From: Corynebacterium silvaticum | GTDB lineage: Bacteria; Actinomycetota; Actinomycetes; Mycobacteriales; Mycobacteriaceae | Assembly (NCBI RefSeq): GCF_004382825.2 | Contig: NZ_SDQO02000001.1 | Coordinates: 806,001-870,000, forward strand | DNA length: 64,000 bases | Direction: 5' to 3' | Shown here: positions 26,883 through 36,096 of the stretch, one piece after another | How the letters are laid out: the number at the start of each line of letters is the position of its first letter | Numbering within the stretch: the first letter of the stretch is position 1 | Position numbers and translations under genes: made by a program | Notes under the pieces: model-generated | The model's database searches: none | Told to the model about the DNA's origin: nothing | What the model saw: only the letters and a program-made list of their open reading frames with translations

Positions 26883-27252
26883 TAGGGATCGATATCCCTG
26901 TTTACTAAACCCAAGATTTTGATTTGGATTTCAAGATAGTCTTCTCTACAGGGAAAGCGCTAGATACTGTTACCCAATATAAGAAAATCAACACATGCCT
27001 GGGGAGTCAGAACCTGTATCTTCCTATCTTTCACTTTCAGGTACCCGCGTAACGTTATCCTAGTCATGAAGTTACACGTGGAAATTTTATAAGCAAAATA
27101 TTCCCAAGAAGGCAAATAAAGACGAACAAGCTGCCATACAATATTCCACATAAAAAGAACTCCTTGAGGTCTTGCTGCAGATATCCAATCCCAAGAAGTT
27201 CAATATTTTTATAAATTAATCAACGCAAAACATCGTTTTACATTTTTAGATG
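26883..27252. other. AT-rich region upstream of the ABC transporter
   Basis: About 370 bases of low GC between the ABC gene and the methyltransferase. It contains one possible small gene (26960-27151, separate entry). The rest, 27152-27252, should hold the promoter of that unit and the 3' end of the methyltransferase transcript. I see no clear terminator hairpin. Confidence 0.4.
26960..27151 (-). CDS. Possible small peptide upstream of the ABC transporter
   Basis: A 63-residue open frame (begins MWNIVWQLVRLYLPSWEYFA, ends DFLILGNSI). An exact AAGGAG lies eight bases before its ATG, which is much better than chance for a frame this short. It is 77 bases upstream of the ABC fusion on the same strand, so it could be the first gene of that operon, for example a peptide substrate or a small regulator. 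The composition is aromatic and basic in the middle, with two cysteines. I know no homologue. Confidence 0.4.
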   Translation of the reverse strand: MWNIVWQLVRLYLPSWEYFAYKISTCNFMTRITLRGYLKVKDRKIQVLTPQACVDFLILGNSI

Positions 27253-27840
27253 TTAAAGTCTTTTGCTCACAATCGAAACCAAAAATGTTGATTCTTCCGA
27301 AAACGGCTGTAGATCCCATGATTCAAAGTTAGCGTCGATGCTAAAACCAGCAGCACGAAGATCTTCAAAAAAGTGAGGGAAAATATATCCGCGGCCCGCA
27401 CCAAAGCCAAAAATGCATCTACCGCCCACGGCCGTTGCGTCATAGATGTTCTTCAGTGCATCTGCACGATTTTCCGGAGCTATAAACGTCACTACGTTTC
27501 CGGCGCATACCACAAGGTCAAACCCGCTATCAGGAATAGCGTCACAGCCTAGGTCGGTGACATGCCAGGTAGCGTGAGGATAATTCAAACGTGCTTGGCT
27601 GATAAGGTAGTCGTCGATATCTACACCAACTACTGTGTGCCCACGTTCGGAAAGATAGCCGCCGACTCTTCCCTGCCCACAGCCGGCATCCAAAATACGA
27701 GCTCCTCGCTGCGCCATGGCGTCGATAAGCCGAGCTTCGCCTACGATGTCGTTTCCTGCAGCAGCTAAGTTATCCCACCTAGCTGCATAGTTGCGAGAGT
27801 GCTCAGGGTTACGTGTAGTCATGTCTTTCCAAGTTGGCAT
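27253..27840 (-). CDS. Class I SAM-dependent methyltransferase
   Basis: A Rossmann-fold methyltransferase of about 195 residues. Motif I is ARILDAGCGQGRVGGYLSER, followed by VVGVDIDDYLISQAR (acidic end of strand 2). Then come FDLVVCAGNVVTFI (motif II region) and VGGRCIFGFGAGRGY (motif III). The open frame extends to 27963, but that part would overlap the divergent corA start at 27883. I therefore place the start at ATG 27840 (MPTWKDMTTR); ATG 27822 is also possible. The substrate is unknown: the family acts on small molecules, quinones or proteins. Confidence 0.83.
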   Translation of the reverse strand: MPTWKDMTTRNPEHSRNYAARWDNLAAAGNDIVGEARLIDAMAQRGARILDAGCGQGRVGGYLSERGHTVVGVDIDDYLISQARLNYPHATWHVTDLGCDAIPDSGFDLVVCAGNVVTFIAPENRADALKNIYDATAVGGRCIFGFGAGRGYIFPHFFEDLRAAGFSIDANFESWDLQPFSEESTFLVSIVSKRL

Positions 27841-27882
27841 GTAAACAAGTATAGAGACCGCAAGTTTTGAGGAGGCCCATAG

Positions 27883-28958
27883 ATGCCCGCAATGAGGCCA
27901 CGCAAAGTCCACCAGTTTCCGCCACACCGGTCCGCGATGCCAGTAGAAGAAATCACTGACCACTGCCGAGTGTATGTTGATGGAAGCCTACAAACAGCTG
28001 CGCTAACGCATAATGAGGCACTCCGTAAGGTAAAAGACCTCAATAAAAACGGACACCACGCCTTTGTGTGGCTTTCTGTTGAGGAACCCACGCAGGCCCA
28101 CATGATCCAGCTAGCTGAGGACTTTGATATCCATGAGCTGATCGTTGAGGATGCCGTTGCAGCCCATCAACGTCCAAAAGTCGAACGCTACGATGATCAA
28201 CTTTTCATTGTGGTCCGCTCCGTTGTTTATCGTGACCACGAAACTGTCGATGATGCCTCCGATATCATCAACACAGGCGAGGTCCAGATGCTTGTCAGCG
28301 ACGACTTCATCATCACCATCCGACATAAAACAAAGTTGCCGCTTCTCGACGCTCGACTCGATGCACCTGACGAGGTTAACGCTTATGAGCCAATGGGTAT
28401 CGCGTGGGCCTGGTCCGATCACTTAGTAGATAATTACATCCGCATTGTCGGTGAGCTTAGCCAAGACGTCGATGAGCTAGAAGAAGAAGTCTTTACTCCC
28501 GGCAGTACCTTTAATATCGAACAGATTTATATGCTCAAGAGGGAAATCCTCGAAATGCGCCACTCTGTCGATCCTTTAGACCCGGCATTCCGTTTGATGA
28601 TCGGCGCCAATAAAGACATGATCAACAAGCAGCTTCGCTCCTATTTGCGCGATGTCTTGGACCACATCATGGTGGTCAAAGATCAGGTCATCAGCTTCGA
28701 TGAGCGCCTCTCTGCGCTTATCGACGCAGGCGTGGCCAAGATTACCCTCCAGCAGAACTCTGACATGCGAGCTATCTCTGCTTACGTGGGCATGGCAGCT
28801 GTTCCCACCCTGATAGCCGGCGTTTATGGAATGAACTTTGAGCACATGCCTGAATTAGGTTCTCAGTACGGCTATTATACATAGTCATCGCCGTCATGAT
28901 AGGTATCGTGACATGGCTGTGGTGGTACTTCAAGAAGATGCGTTGGCTAGAAAAGTAA
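27883..28958 (+). pseudogene. corA: CorA magnesium/cobalt transporter, frameshift in the last helix
   Basis: CorA is a pentameric divalent-cation channel. The cytoplasmic domain and the first membrane helix with the signature YGMNFEHMPEL are intact. Right after QYGYYT the frame meets a stop (TAG at 28882). Adding one base at about 28881 restores TIVIAVMIGIVTWLWWYF and a basic tail KKMRWLEK, ending at 28958. That is the second helix, which every CorA needs to anchor the pore. As written the protein has one helix and should not function. The rest is perfect, so this is either a very recent mutation or a sequence error. It is divergent from the methyltransferase. Confidence 0.85.
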
Positions 28959-29026
28959 GTGACCGGCTCCCCCACCATCGCCTTCTCTAGCCTGTCGCTT
29001 TATACTCACCGACGCATCGGGAAATA

Positions 29027-29524
29027 TCAGTCTGCGCTGATATTAAACTTGTCTTTCTTAGGGGCTTCAGGTTGTGGCGTGATAACGATCGTGCGAAGAG
29101 TCGCCCGCGCCACCAGCTTGTGCCGGTGATACAGGTCAATCCCTATCAATTGGCTGGTGCGTCCTGGGTGGATGACATGTGCATCCACATCAATGACCCC
29201 TGCGCTTACTGTTCCCAGAAAATCAGTCGTGCAATTAGCCCCGACAACGAGTTTTCCATTAGCCGCAATAACTCCGGCGACAGACCCAACGGTTTCCGCT
29301 AGCGACGAATACACTCCCCCGTTGACCATCCCAGAAACCTGCAAGTGAGCATCACTGACCGGGAGCTCTGCTTTCACCGACTGCGACGTTATTTCTGTAA
29401 AACGTAGACCGAGTGTTTTGCTGAAGCCTTCACTGAGAGAATTAAACTCATCAAGCTGCTCAATGCTCAAACCACATTGATTGAGCCCCTCGAGCATTTC
29501 CAACATTTTTGTTCCGTTGCCCAT
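29027..29524 (-). CDS. PaaI-family thioesterase
   Basis: A 165-residue hot-dog-fold protein of the PaaI/YbgC superfamily, which hydrolyses acyl-CoA thioesters. The core motif MVNGGVYSSLAETVGSVAG contains the usual glycine-rich turn and the conserved acidic residue on the central helix. It is followed by the strands VGANCTTDFLGTVSAG and LVARATLRTIV. An N-terminal helical extension of about 30 residues precedes the domain. It is divergent from gnd, the same neighbourhood as in other corynebacteria. The natural substrate is not evident. Confidence 0.85.
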   Translation of the reverse strand: MGNGTKMLEMLEGLNQCGLSIEQLDEFNSLSEGFSKTLGLRFTEITSQSVKAELPVSDAHLQVSGMVNGGVYSSLAETVGSVAGVIAANGKLVVGANCTTDFLGTVSAGVIDVDAHVIHPGRTSQLIGIDLYHRHKLVARATLRTIVITPQPEAPKKDKFNISAD

Positions 29525-29771
29525 ACGCCCTAATCTAACCGATTCATGGATTATCCGTAGTCCCTACTGCCCGATCAGACAGAAAATACGGATAGAGATC
29601 CATCACAAAGCAACACAAACAGGCAAAACATAGGCACGGGCTGTACATCGCTTCTTCCCGAATCCAACCACAGATCGGCACATCTCCTGTTTCTCCAGTT
29701 TTACAAGATGGAAATCCCTCTACATGGCGCTATTGTGCCCTTTCCTTACCCGCGGGGTATCCTCTGATGTT

Positions 29772-31229
29772 ATGACTGATCAATCCAACTTGGCACAAAT
29801 CGGCGTTGTCGGACTTGCGGTGATGGGATCAAATCTCGCCCGTAACTTTGCCCATAAAGGACACACCGTAGCTGTCTATAACCGCAGCTCCGCAAAGACC
29901 CACACGTTGATGCAGGAACACGGTTCTGAAGGAAACTTCATCCCCTCAGAAACAATTGAGGACTTCGTTGCTTCGTTGGAGAAACCGCGCCGGGCGATCA
30001 TCATGGTCCAGGCAGGTCCCGCTACTGACGCTGTGATCAACCAACTCGCAGACGCCATGGAACCAGGTGACATCATCATCGACGGCGGTAACGCCTTGTA
30101 CACGGACACAATCCGCCGCGAAAAAGACATCGCCGAGCGCGGACTCAACTTTGTTGGCGCAGGCATTTCAGGTGGCGAGGAAGGCGCTCTCAACGGCCCT
30201 TCCATCATGCCTGGTGGCCCCGTCGAGTCATGGGATGCCTTAGGCCCTCTCCTGGAATCCATCTCCGCCGTCGTCGATGGCACGCCCTGCGTAACTCATA
30301 TCGGCCCGGATGGTGCGGGACACTTTGTCAAGATGGTTCATAATGGAATCGAATATGCCGACATGCAGGTTATCGGCGAGGCTTATCAGCTGCTGCGTTA
30401 TGCGGCCGGCATGGAGCCTGCGGAAATCGCTGAGGTTTTCAAGACCTGGAACAAGGGTGATCTTGACTCATACCTCATTGAAATCACCGCTGAGGTGCTA
30501 TCCCAGGTTGACGCAGAAACCGGACAGCCGCTTATCGACGTCATCGTCGATGCTGCCGGACAAAAAGGAACGGGCCGCTGGACGGTAAAGGCAGCTCTCG
30601 ATTTGGGCATTCCAGTGACCGGCATCGGAGAAGCTGTTTTCGCTCGCGCCCTCTCTAGTGCAGCTAAGCAGCGCGCTGCGACCATCGGCAGCCTCCCCTC
30701 CGGAGCGCTTCTTACGCTCGATGAGCTCGACACAGACAAAGAAACATTCGTCGAAAACGTCCGCCGTGCACTCTACGCGTCTAAGCTTGTTGCTTACGCC
30801 CAGGGATTTGATGAGATCCAGGCTGGTTCCGAGGAGCACAAATGGTCTGTAGACCCTCGCGACCTAGCCACAATCTGGCGCGGCGGATGCATTATCCGGG
30901 CGAAATTCCTCAACCGTATCCGTGAGGCTTACGACGCAGACCCCGCTCTTCCTTCTCTTCTTCTGGACCCCTATTTCAAGGCTGAACTTGGCGGTCTTCT
31001 GGATTCATGGCGTCGAGTTGTTATCACGGCCACGCAGCTAGGACTTCCCGTTCCGGTTTTCGCTTCTTCGCTTTCTTACTACGATTCGCTTCGCGCAGAG
31101 CGCCTGCCTGCTGCTCTTATTCAGGGACAGCGTGACTTCTTCGGCGCACACACATACAAGCGCGTTGATAAAGAAGGCACCTTCCACACGCAATGGTCCG
31201 GCGACCGTAGCGAGATCGAAACGTCTTAA
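29772..31229 (+). CDS. gnd: 6-phosphogluconate dehydrogenase (decarboxylating)
   Basis: Gnd oxidatively decarboxylates 6-phosphogluconate to ribulose 5-phosphate with NADP+, the second NADPH-forming step of the pentose phosphate pathway. The 485-residue product is full length. The N-terminal Rossmann motif is IGVVGLAVMGSNLARNFA. The substrate motif IIDGGNALYTDT and the catalytic-lysine segment GPDGAGHFVKMVHNGIEYAD follow. The C-terminal clamp is RDFFGAHTYKR. The protein closely resembles C. glutamicum Gnd throughout. ATG 29772 (MTDQSNLAQIG) is used; the longer frame from 29724 adds a segment not seen in the family. Confidence 0.96.
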   Translation: MTDQSNLAQIGVVGLAVMGSNLARNFAHKGHTVAVYNRSSAKTHTLMQEHGSEGNFIPSETIEDFVASLEKPRRAIIMVQAGPATDAVINQLADAMEPGDIIIDGGNALYTDTIRREKDIAERGLNFVGAGISGGEEGALNGPSIMPGGPVESWDALGPLLESISAVVDGTPCVTHIGPDGAGHFVKMVHNGIEYADMQVIGEAYQLLRYAAGMEPAEIAEVFKTWNKGDLDSYLIEITAEVLSQVDAETGQPLIDVIVDAAGQKGTGRWTVKAALDLGIPVTGIGEAVFARALSSAAKQRAATIGSLPSGALLTLDELDTDKETFVENVRRALYASKLVAYAQGFDEIQAGSEEHKWSVDPRDLATIWRGGCIIRAKFLNRIREAYDADPALPSLLLDPYFKAELGGLLDSWRRVVITATQLGLPVPVFASSLSYYDSLRAERLPAALIQGQRDFFGAHTYKRVDKEGTFHTQWSGDRSEIETS

Positions 31230-31256
31230 AGCTATCTCACGTATTTTTACGTGGAC

Positions 31257-31304
31257 AACGCACCTGTTCCACTGTCGCACTAGGCGACAAGCGGCAGGTG
31301 CGTT
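31257..31304 (+). terminator. Terminator after gnd
   Basis: An inverted repeat of ten bases (31257-31266 with 31295-31304) encloses a second stem TGTCGC/GCGACA, about 28 bases after the gnd stop and followed by TTTGCTAC. Confidence 0.75.
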
Positions 31305-31350
31305 TGCTACAAAATCAGTTAAATCCTCGCCGCAGTCTACACTCAATACA

Positions 31351-32701
31351 ATGACTTCATTCTCCGACCTCGGATTGCCGGTGTCCATCGTCCATGTGCT
31401 CAATCGCCAAGGGATAACCACACCGTTTCCTATCCAAGAGGCTGCAATCCCAGATGCCCTTAAAGGGCGAGATGTTCTTGGGCGTGGCCCTACTGGCTCG
31501 GGGAAAACCTTCACCTTCGGTCTTCCCATGATCGCGGCCCTAGCCAAAACGGGGACCTCGGTTCCTGGGCATCCCCGTGGTCTGATTCTCGTTCCTACGA
31601 GAGAACTGGCAGCCCAGGTACGTGAGCGTCTCGACGAACCCGCTGCAGCCTTGGGGCTCAGGATTCTTGATGTTGTTGGCGGTGTCAACATTAACCGCCA
31701 TATCACTGCGCTCGCGGCTCCTGTTGATATTCTGGTGGCAACACCGGGACGCGCACAAGACCTCGTGAACAATAAGAAGCTCTTCCTCGATAAAGTCCTG
31801 ATCACCACTCTCGACGAAGCTGATCAGATGGCAGACATGGGTTTTCTTCCGCAAGTCCTTAAGCTCCTCGATCTCACCCCCCCGCGATGCTCAGCGCTTG
31901 CTCTTTTCTGCAACCTTAGACGGCGACGTCAATAAGCTTGTCGAGCGCTTCATGCATGATCCCGTAACACATTCCACTGTGGAAGTAGCTGCCGCCGTGG
32001 ACACGATGACGCATTATCGTTTGCACGTGGGTGACCGGGATGCCCGTAATGACGTCGTTCTGCGCATCGCAGGACGTAAGGGAAAAACAATCATGTTTAT
32101 GCGGACCAAACACGGTGTGGACCGTCAAGTGAAAAAGCTGCGACGCATCGGCATTAACGCTGTCGGTATTCACGGTGATAAAGGTCAAAACACCCGCACA
32201 AATGCCATAGCAGGCTTTTCCGATGGCTCTGTACCGGTTTTGGTGGCTACAGACATAGCAGCTCGAGGCATAGACATTGGAGACGTTGACCTTGTTGTTC
32301 ACGTCGATCCTCCTGCAGAACACAAAGCATATCTACACCGCGCAGGGCGCACGGCCAGAGCAGGTTCTTCTGGAACAGTGGTCACCCTTGTTATGGAAGA
32401 ACAGATACAGGAAGTAGATACGCTCCTACAGAAAGCTGGCGTGGATGCAGAATCTCTGGAAGTCTCAGCTCATTCCCCAGAGCTAGTGCGTATCACTGGA
32501 GCTCAAAAAATTACGGGAGCGCCTTTGCCCCCGTTCGGTGCGGCACAGCCACAACAGCGGCAAAAAGGGTCACAATCAACGAGAAACACCGCGGCACGCC
32601 ATAGGCATCCCCAACAACGTACTGCTTCCAAGTCGCGTGGTGGTACGACGGGCTTTAGAGGAAAGAATAAGAAAGATGGACAACGCGGTGGGCGTAGCTA
32701 A
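31351..32701 (+). pseudogene. DEAD-box RNA helicase, one-base insertion in a C run
   Basis: An ATP-dependent RNA helicase of about 450 residues. Present are the Q motif (GITTPFPIQEAAIP), motif I GRGPTGSGKT, Ia PTRELAAQ, the DEAD box in the variant form DEADQ (LDEADQMADMGF), SAT in LLFSATLDGDV, and motifs V-VI VATDIAARGIDIGDV and HRAGRTARAG. A basic Arg/Gly/Gln-rich tail binds RNA. The frame breaks between motifs II and III at seven C residues, 31877-31883. Six C would read LTPRDAQRLLFSAT. Nothing else is damaged, so phase variation, a fresh mutation or a sequencing error are all possible. Confidence 0.87.
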
Positions 32702-32716
32702 TCCCCGCATCTAACA

Positions 32717-34117
32717 ATGGACATATTGATAAGTATCCTTTCACTTTTTGGCTTTGTGCTTCTAACAGCAAGCACTGGCTTATTCGTTGCTGTTGAGTTT
32801 GCGCTCACGGGCCTCGAACGCTCAACAATCGAGAACGACGTACGTGAGCGCGGGGATAAGAAGTCACTAGCGGTTCAGCGTGACTATCAAAACCTCTCTT
32901 TCGTTCTCTCTGGCGCGCAGCTTGGCATCACGATCACGACACTCGCTACGGGCTACTTGGCCGAGCCTGTCCTGGCCAAGTTTCTTACGCCTCTTTTGGC
33001 GTTATTCGGGCTCCCCCATACTGCGAGCACTGCAGTCGCTCTAGTCTTGGCACTTATCATTGCAACTCTACTGTCCATGGTTTTCGGTGAACTAGTCCCC
33101 AAAAATATTGCGATCACCAATCCGCTCGGTACAGCACGACATGTTGTTGGCCCCGTCAATGCGTTCAATACCGTATTTAAAGGCTTCATCAACACGTTAA
33201 ACAAGTCAGCGAACTGGACCGTGCGCAAGCTTGGCATTGAGCCAGCCGACGAACTGGCCACAGCCAGATCAACCCAAGAATTGACTGCATTGGTCCGTAG
33301 CTCCGCGGAAACAGGCGATATAGATGAAAATACTGCTCTGGTCCTAGATCGATCTTTGAAGTTTGGCGAGACCACCGCTGAAGAACTCATGACCCCGCGG
33401 TCGACGGTCGAGACACTTAGCGAAGACTCTACTGTTATCGACTTGATCAATCTTGCTATAGAAACGGGGCATTCTCGTTTCCCTGTTATCCGTGGTGATC
33501 TCGATGACACGATTGGCGTTGTTCACTTTAAAGATGCATTTTCCGTTCCCAAAGACCAGCGTCACTCCGTTCTTTTAAGTTCACTGGCTCGACCTGTTCC
33601 CATAATTCCAGCGAGCCTTGACGGGGACTCCGTGCTTAATGCCGTCAGATCAGCCGGTTCTCAGATCATTTTGGTTGCCGATGAATACGGAGGCACCGCA
33701 GGGCTGATCACGATCGAAGACGTAGTGGAAGAAATTCTGGGAGAAGTCTACGACGAACACGACGACGCAGAATCTGAACGAGATTTCCAGCGCTTTGGTT
33801 CTAGTTGGGAAGTATCTGGTCTGGTTAGGCTTGATGAGCTAGCTGAAAAGGTCGGCTATTTTGCTCCCGAAGGTCCCTATGAAACTCTGGGAGGCTTAGT
33901 CATGTGCGTTCTGGGACGCATACCAAAAGTTAATGACGAGATCCTTGCCCCCGAAAGCGATAATCCGTTTCTTGCCGAGTTTGAGTCTGGCTATAAGGGG
34001 CGCTGGATAGCCAAAGTAACTGTTATGGAAGATAGACGAGTAGATAGAGTGATTCTCTCCCCTATTACAGACGAGGAAGCCGCTCGTTTTACTAACGCAA
34101 ACGAGGAGGATAACTGA
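32717..34117 (+). CDS. CNNM/CorC-type membrane protein (hemolysin C family), first of a pair
   Basis: A 466-residue protein. An N-terminal CNNM (DUF21) transmembrane domain (about 1-190) starts with four helices, including ASTGLFVAVEFALTGLERST. Then come two CBS domains (about 215-335, TAEELMTPRSTVETLSED and RSAGSQIILVADEYGGTAGL) and a C-terminal CorC/HlyC domain (about 350-440). Relatives are linked to magnesium/cobalt efflux or sodium-dependent magnesium transport. The annotation 'hemolysin' is historical. The stop shares a base with the next gene's start, and the second protein has the same architecture without the CorC/HlyC domain, so they probably form one complex. Confidence 0.9.
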   Translation: MDILISILSLFGFVLLTASTGLFVAVEFALTGLERSTIENDVRERGDKKSLAVQRDYQNLSFVLSGAQLGITITTLATGYLAEPVLAKFLTPLLALFGLPHTASTAVALVLALIIATLLSMVFGELVPKNIAITNPLGTARHVVGPVNAFNTVFKGFINTLNKSANWTVRKLGIEPADELATARSTQELTALVRSSAETGDIDENTALVLDRSLKFGETTAEELMTPRSTVETLSEDSTVIDLINLAIETGHSRFPVIRGDLDDTIGVVHFKDAFSVPKDQRHSVLLSSLARPVPIIPASLDGDSVLNAVRSAGSQIILVADEYGGTAGLITIEDVVEEILGEVYDEHDDAESERDFQRFGSSWEVSGLVRLDELAEKVGYFAPEGPYETLGGLVMCVLGRIPKVNDEILAPESDNPFLAEFESGYKGRWIAKVTVMEDRRVDRVILSPITDEEAARFTNANEEDN

Positions 34118-35169
34118 TGAATCTCCTCACTGCTATCGCATTAATAGCTGTTTTATTGTTGGCCAACGCTTACTTTGTCGCAGCTGAATTCGCTCTGATT
34201 TCTTCAAGAAAAGACCGCATCGAAAATCTCATTTCACAAGGAAGACCTGGGGCAAAACGGGTACTGTATGCCACCGAACACCTCTCTATCATGCTGGCTG
34301 CATGCCAGTTTGGTATCACGATTTGTTCCTTGATCCTCGGTAAAGTAGCCGAACCCGCCATTGCTCGTTTTATCGAAGAACCTTTTGCTTCCTTAGGCCT
34401 ACCTGCGCATCTTTTACATCCCACCTCGTTTGTCATTGCCTTGGGTATCATCACCTTCCTGCATATCTTGTTCGGCGAGATGGTCCCCAAAAACATCTCG
34501 TTAGCGGGCCCAGAAACACTTGCGTTGTGGCTCATTCCCACGCTTATTGTCTTTTGCAAAATCACTCGACCATTTTTAGCCTTGATGAACTGGTCTGCGC
34601 GGATCACGTTGAAGGCTTTCGGCATTGAGCAAAAAGATGAGCTTGATTCCACCGTTGATCCAAATCAACTAGCCACGATGATCTCTGAATCACGCTCAGA
34701 AGGCTTCCTGGATGCTGAAGAGCATGCTCGACTCAACAAAGCGCTCAGAGTGGAAGACCGTTCTATAAAAGAGGCTCTTATCCCATTATCACGCGTAAGA
34801 ACCCTTGATTTTGGTACCCGTGGCCCCAAGCTAAGCGACCTTGAGCAAGCCGTCGCAGAGACCGGTTTTTCTCGTTTTCCTGTGATGGGTAAAGATGGTT
34901 CCTATATCGGTTATGTGCATGTCAAGGATATTTTGGACCGTTTTGATACTGACACACCCGATCACATCATCCACCGCTCAGAAATCAGGCCACTAACTAT
35001 CGTCGCCGCTACCGGAACGATGGATGAAGCTCTTCAGCTCATGCATAAAAAATCAGCCCATATGGCACAGGTCCGCGACCGAGGATCACTGCTGGGTGTG
35101 ATTACGCTAGAAGACCTTATCGAGGAATACGTAGGTACTTTCTCCGATTGGACGCATGAACAGGGATGA
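34117..35169 (+). CDS. CNNM/CBS membrane protein, second of the pair
   Basis: A 350-residue paralogue of the preceding protein. It has a CNNM membrane domain (NAYFVAAEFALISSRKDRIE; FGEMVPKNISLAGPE) and two CBS motifs (KEALIPLSRVRTLDFG; HKKSAHMAQVRDRGSLLGV). It stops after the CBS pair and lacks the C-terminal CorC/HlyC domain. The ATG overlaps the end of the first gene, and its own end overlaps the next start, so 32717-36059 reads as one coupled operon. Such head-to-tail CNNM pairs are common in actinobacteria. The transported ion is inferred only. Confidence 0.88.
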   Translation: MNLLTAIALIAVLLLANAYFVAAEFALISSRKDRIENLISQGRPGAKRVLYATEHLSIMLAACQFGITICSLILGKVAEPAIARFIEEPFASLGLPAHLLHPTSFVIALGIITFLHILFGEMVPKNISLAGPETLALWLIPTLIVFCKITRPFLALMNWSARITLKAFGIEQKDELDSTVDPNQLATMISESRSEGFLDAEEHARLNKALRVEDRSIKEALIPLSRVRTLDFGTRGPKLSDLEQAVAETGFSRFPVMGKDGSYIGYVHVKDILDRFDTDTPDHIIHRSEIRPLTIVAATGTMDEALQLMHKKSAHMAQVRDRGSLLGVITLEDLIEEYVGTFSDWTHEQG

Positions 35170-36059
35170 TGATGGCACAGCCTCACATACAGCTAACCCC
35201 CGAAGAATGGCAAGCGCGGAGCATCGCGCATCGTGAACGTGCGCGTAGCTATACTGCCGAGCACCTCACGCGGAGGAAAAGTGGCGCTAAACATCCTGTA
35301 TTTGATTTTCTTTTTGAATACTATCCCGTGCGCATAGCTCACTTGGAGCGCTGGCACCCAGGTTTTGGTGTGCATCTTATTCATGAAAATGACTGTGAAC
35401 CCCCGCATACGCAATGGAAAAACTATGTGACAACACACCACTCGACATCGGTAGATGTTCATTCTTTTTGGGCTCATCGTGGTCGAGCAATGTCATACAT
35501 AGAGGATTTATTGGTCTCAACCAACGATAATCCAGTGCATTTCGACTGTTTCGGGCTACACGAATGGGCGATGGTCTACCAAGCTGATCGACCTCGCCAC
35601 GATCTACCACTACGCCTGGGAGCTAGCGAAACCAATAAGGTGGTGGAAAACAGCGCTATCAAATGCACTCATTTCGATGCTTTTCGCTTTTTCACCCCCT
35701 CAGCGAGACCGCTTAACTTCACCATTTTGTCCCGTGAGGATCAGCCGAGTTTCGATCAACGCGCTTGTGTTCATGCAGCCATGGACTTATATAAGTGGGC
35801 CACAAAACTGGGGCCACTCGTATCCGGCGAACTGTGGCTCGATACATTCGAACTTGCCTGGGATGCTCGAATTTTAGACATGGAAGCCTCGCCATATGAC
35901 TGTAGAGATTACGGCTTGGGGGTGGTTCCCATCGAAACTCCTGAAGGAAAAGCCGAATATGTAGCGCGGCAACGTGCATTATCACAACGGGCAGTTCCGT
36001 TAAGGAACCGGCTTGTCGCCGTCATTAGAGAGGCTCGGAACGCTACACTAACTGGATAG
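35166..36059 (+). CDS. Conserved actinobacterial protein, usually named 3-methyladenine DNA glycosylase
   Basis: A 297-residue soluble protein. In corynebacteria and mycobacteria such proteins carry the name 3-methyladenine DNA glycosylase. I can see no helix-hairpin-helix or AlkA/Tag/MPG motif, so the name should be treated with caution. The sequence is rich in His and aromatic residues, with blocks FLFEYYPVRIAHLERWHPGFG, FDCFGLHEWAMVY and LLDMEASPYDCRDYG-like (here ILDMEASPYDCRDYG). These look like a conserved metal or substrate site. The start overlaps the CNNM gene by four bases. Confidence 0.7.
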   Translation: MMMAQPHIQLTPEEWQARSIAHRERARSYTAEHLTRRKSGAKHPVFDFLFEYYPVRIAHLERWHPGFGVHLIHENDCEPPHTQWKNYVTTHHSTSVDVHSFWAHRGRAMSYIEDLLVSTNDNPVHFDCFGLHEWAMVYQADRPRHDLPLRLGASETNKVVENSAIKCTHFDAFRFFTPSARPLNFTILSREDQPSFDQRACVHAAMDLYKWATKLGPLVSGELWLDTFELAWDARILDMEASPYDCRDYGLGVVPIETPEGKAEYVARQRALSQRAVPLRNRLVAVIREARNATLTG

Positions 36060-36096
36060 CGCGCTGTGATAGCAACCTCGAAAGGTGGAGGAACCC

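Noticed and set aside
27841..27963. N-terminal extension of the methyltransferase
   Set aside because: It would overlap the divergent corA start and encodes no part of the methyltransferase fold.
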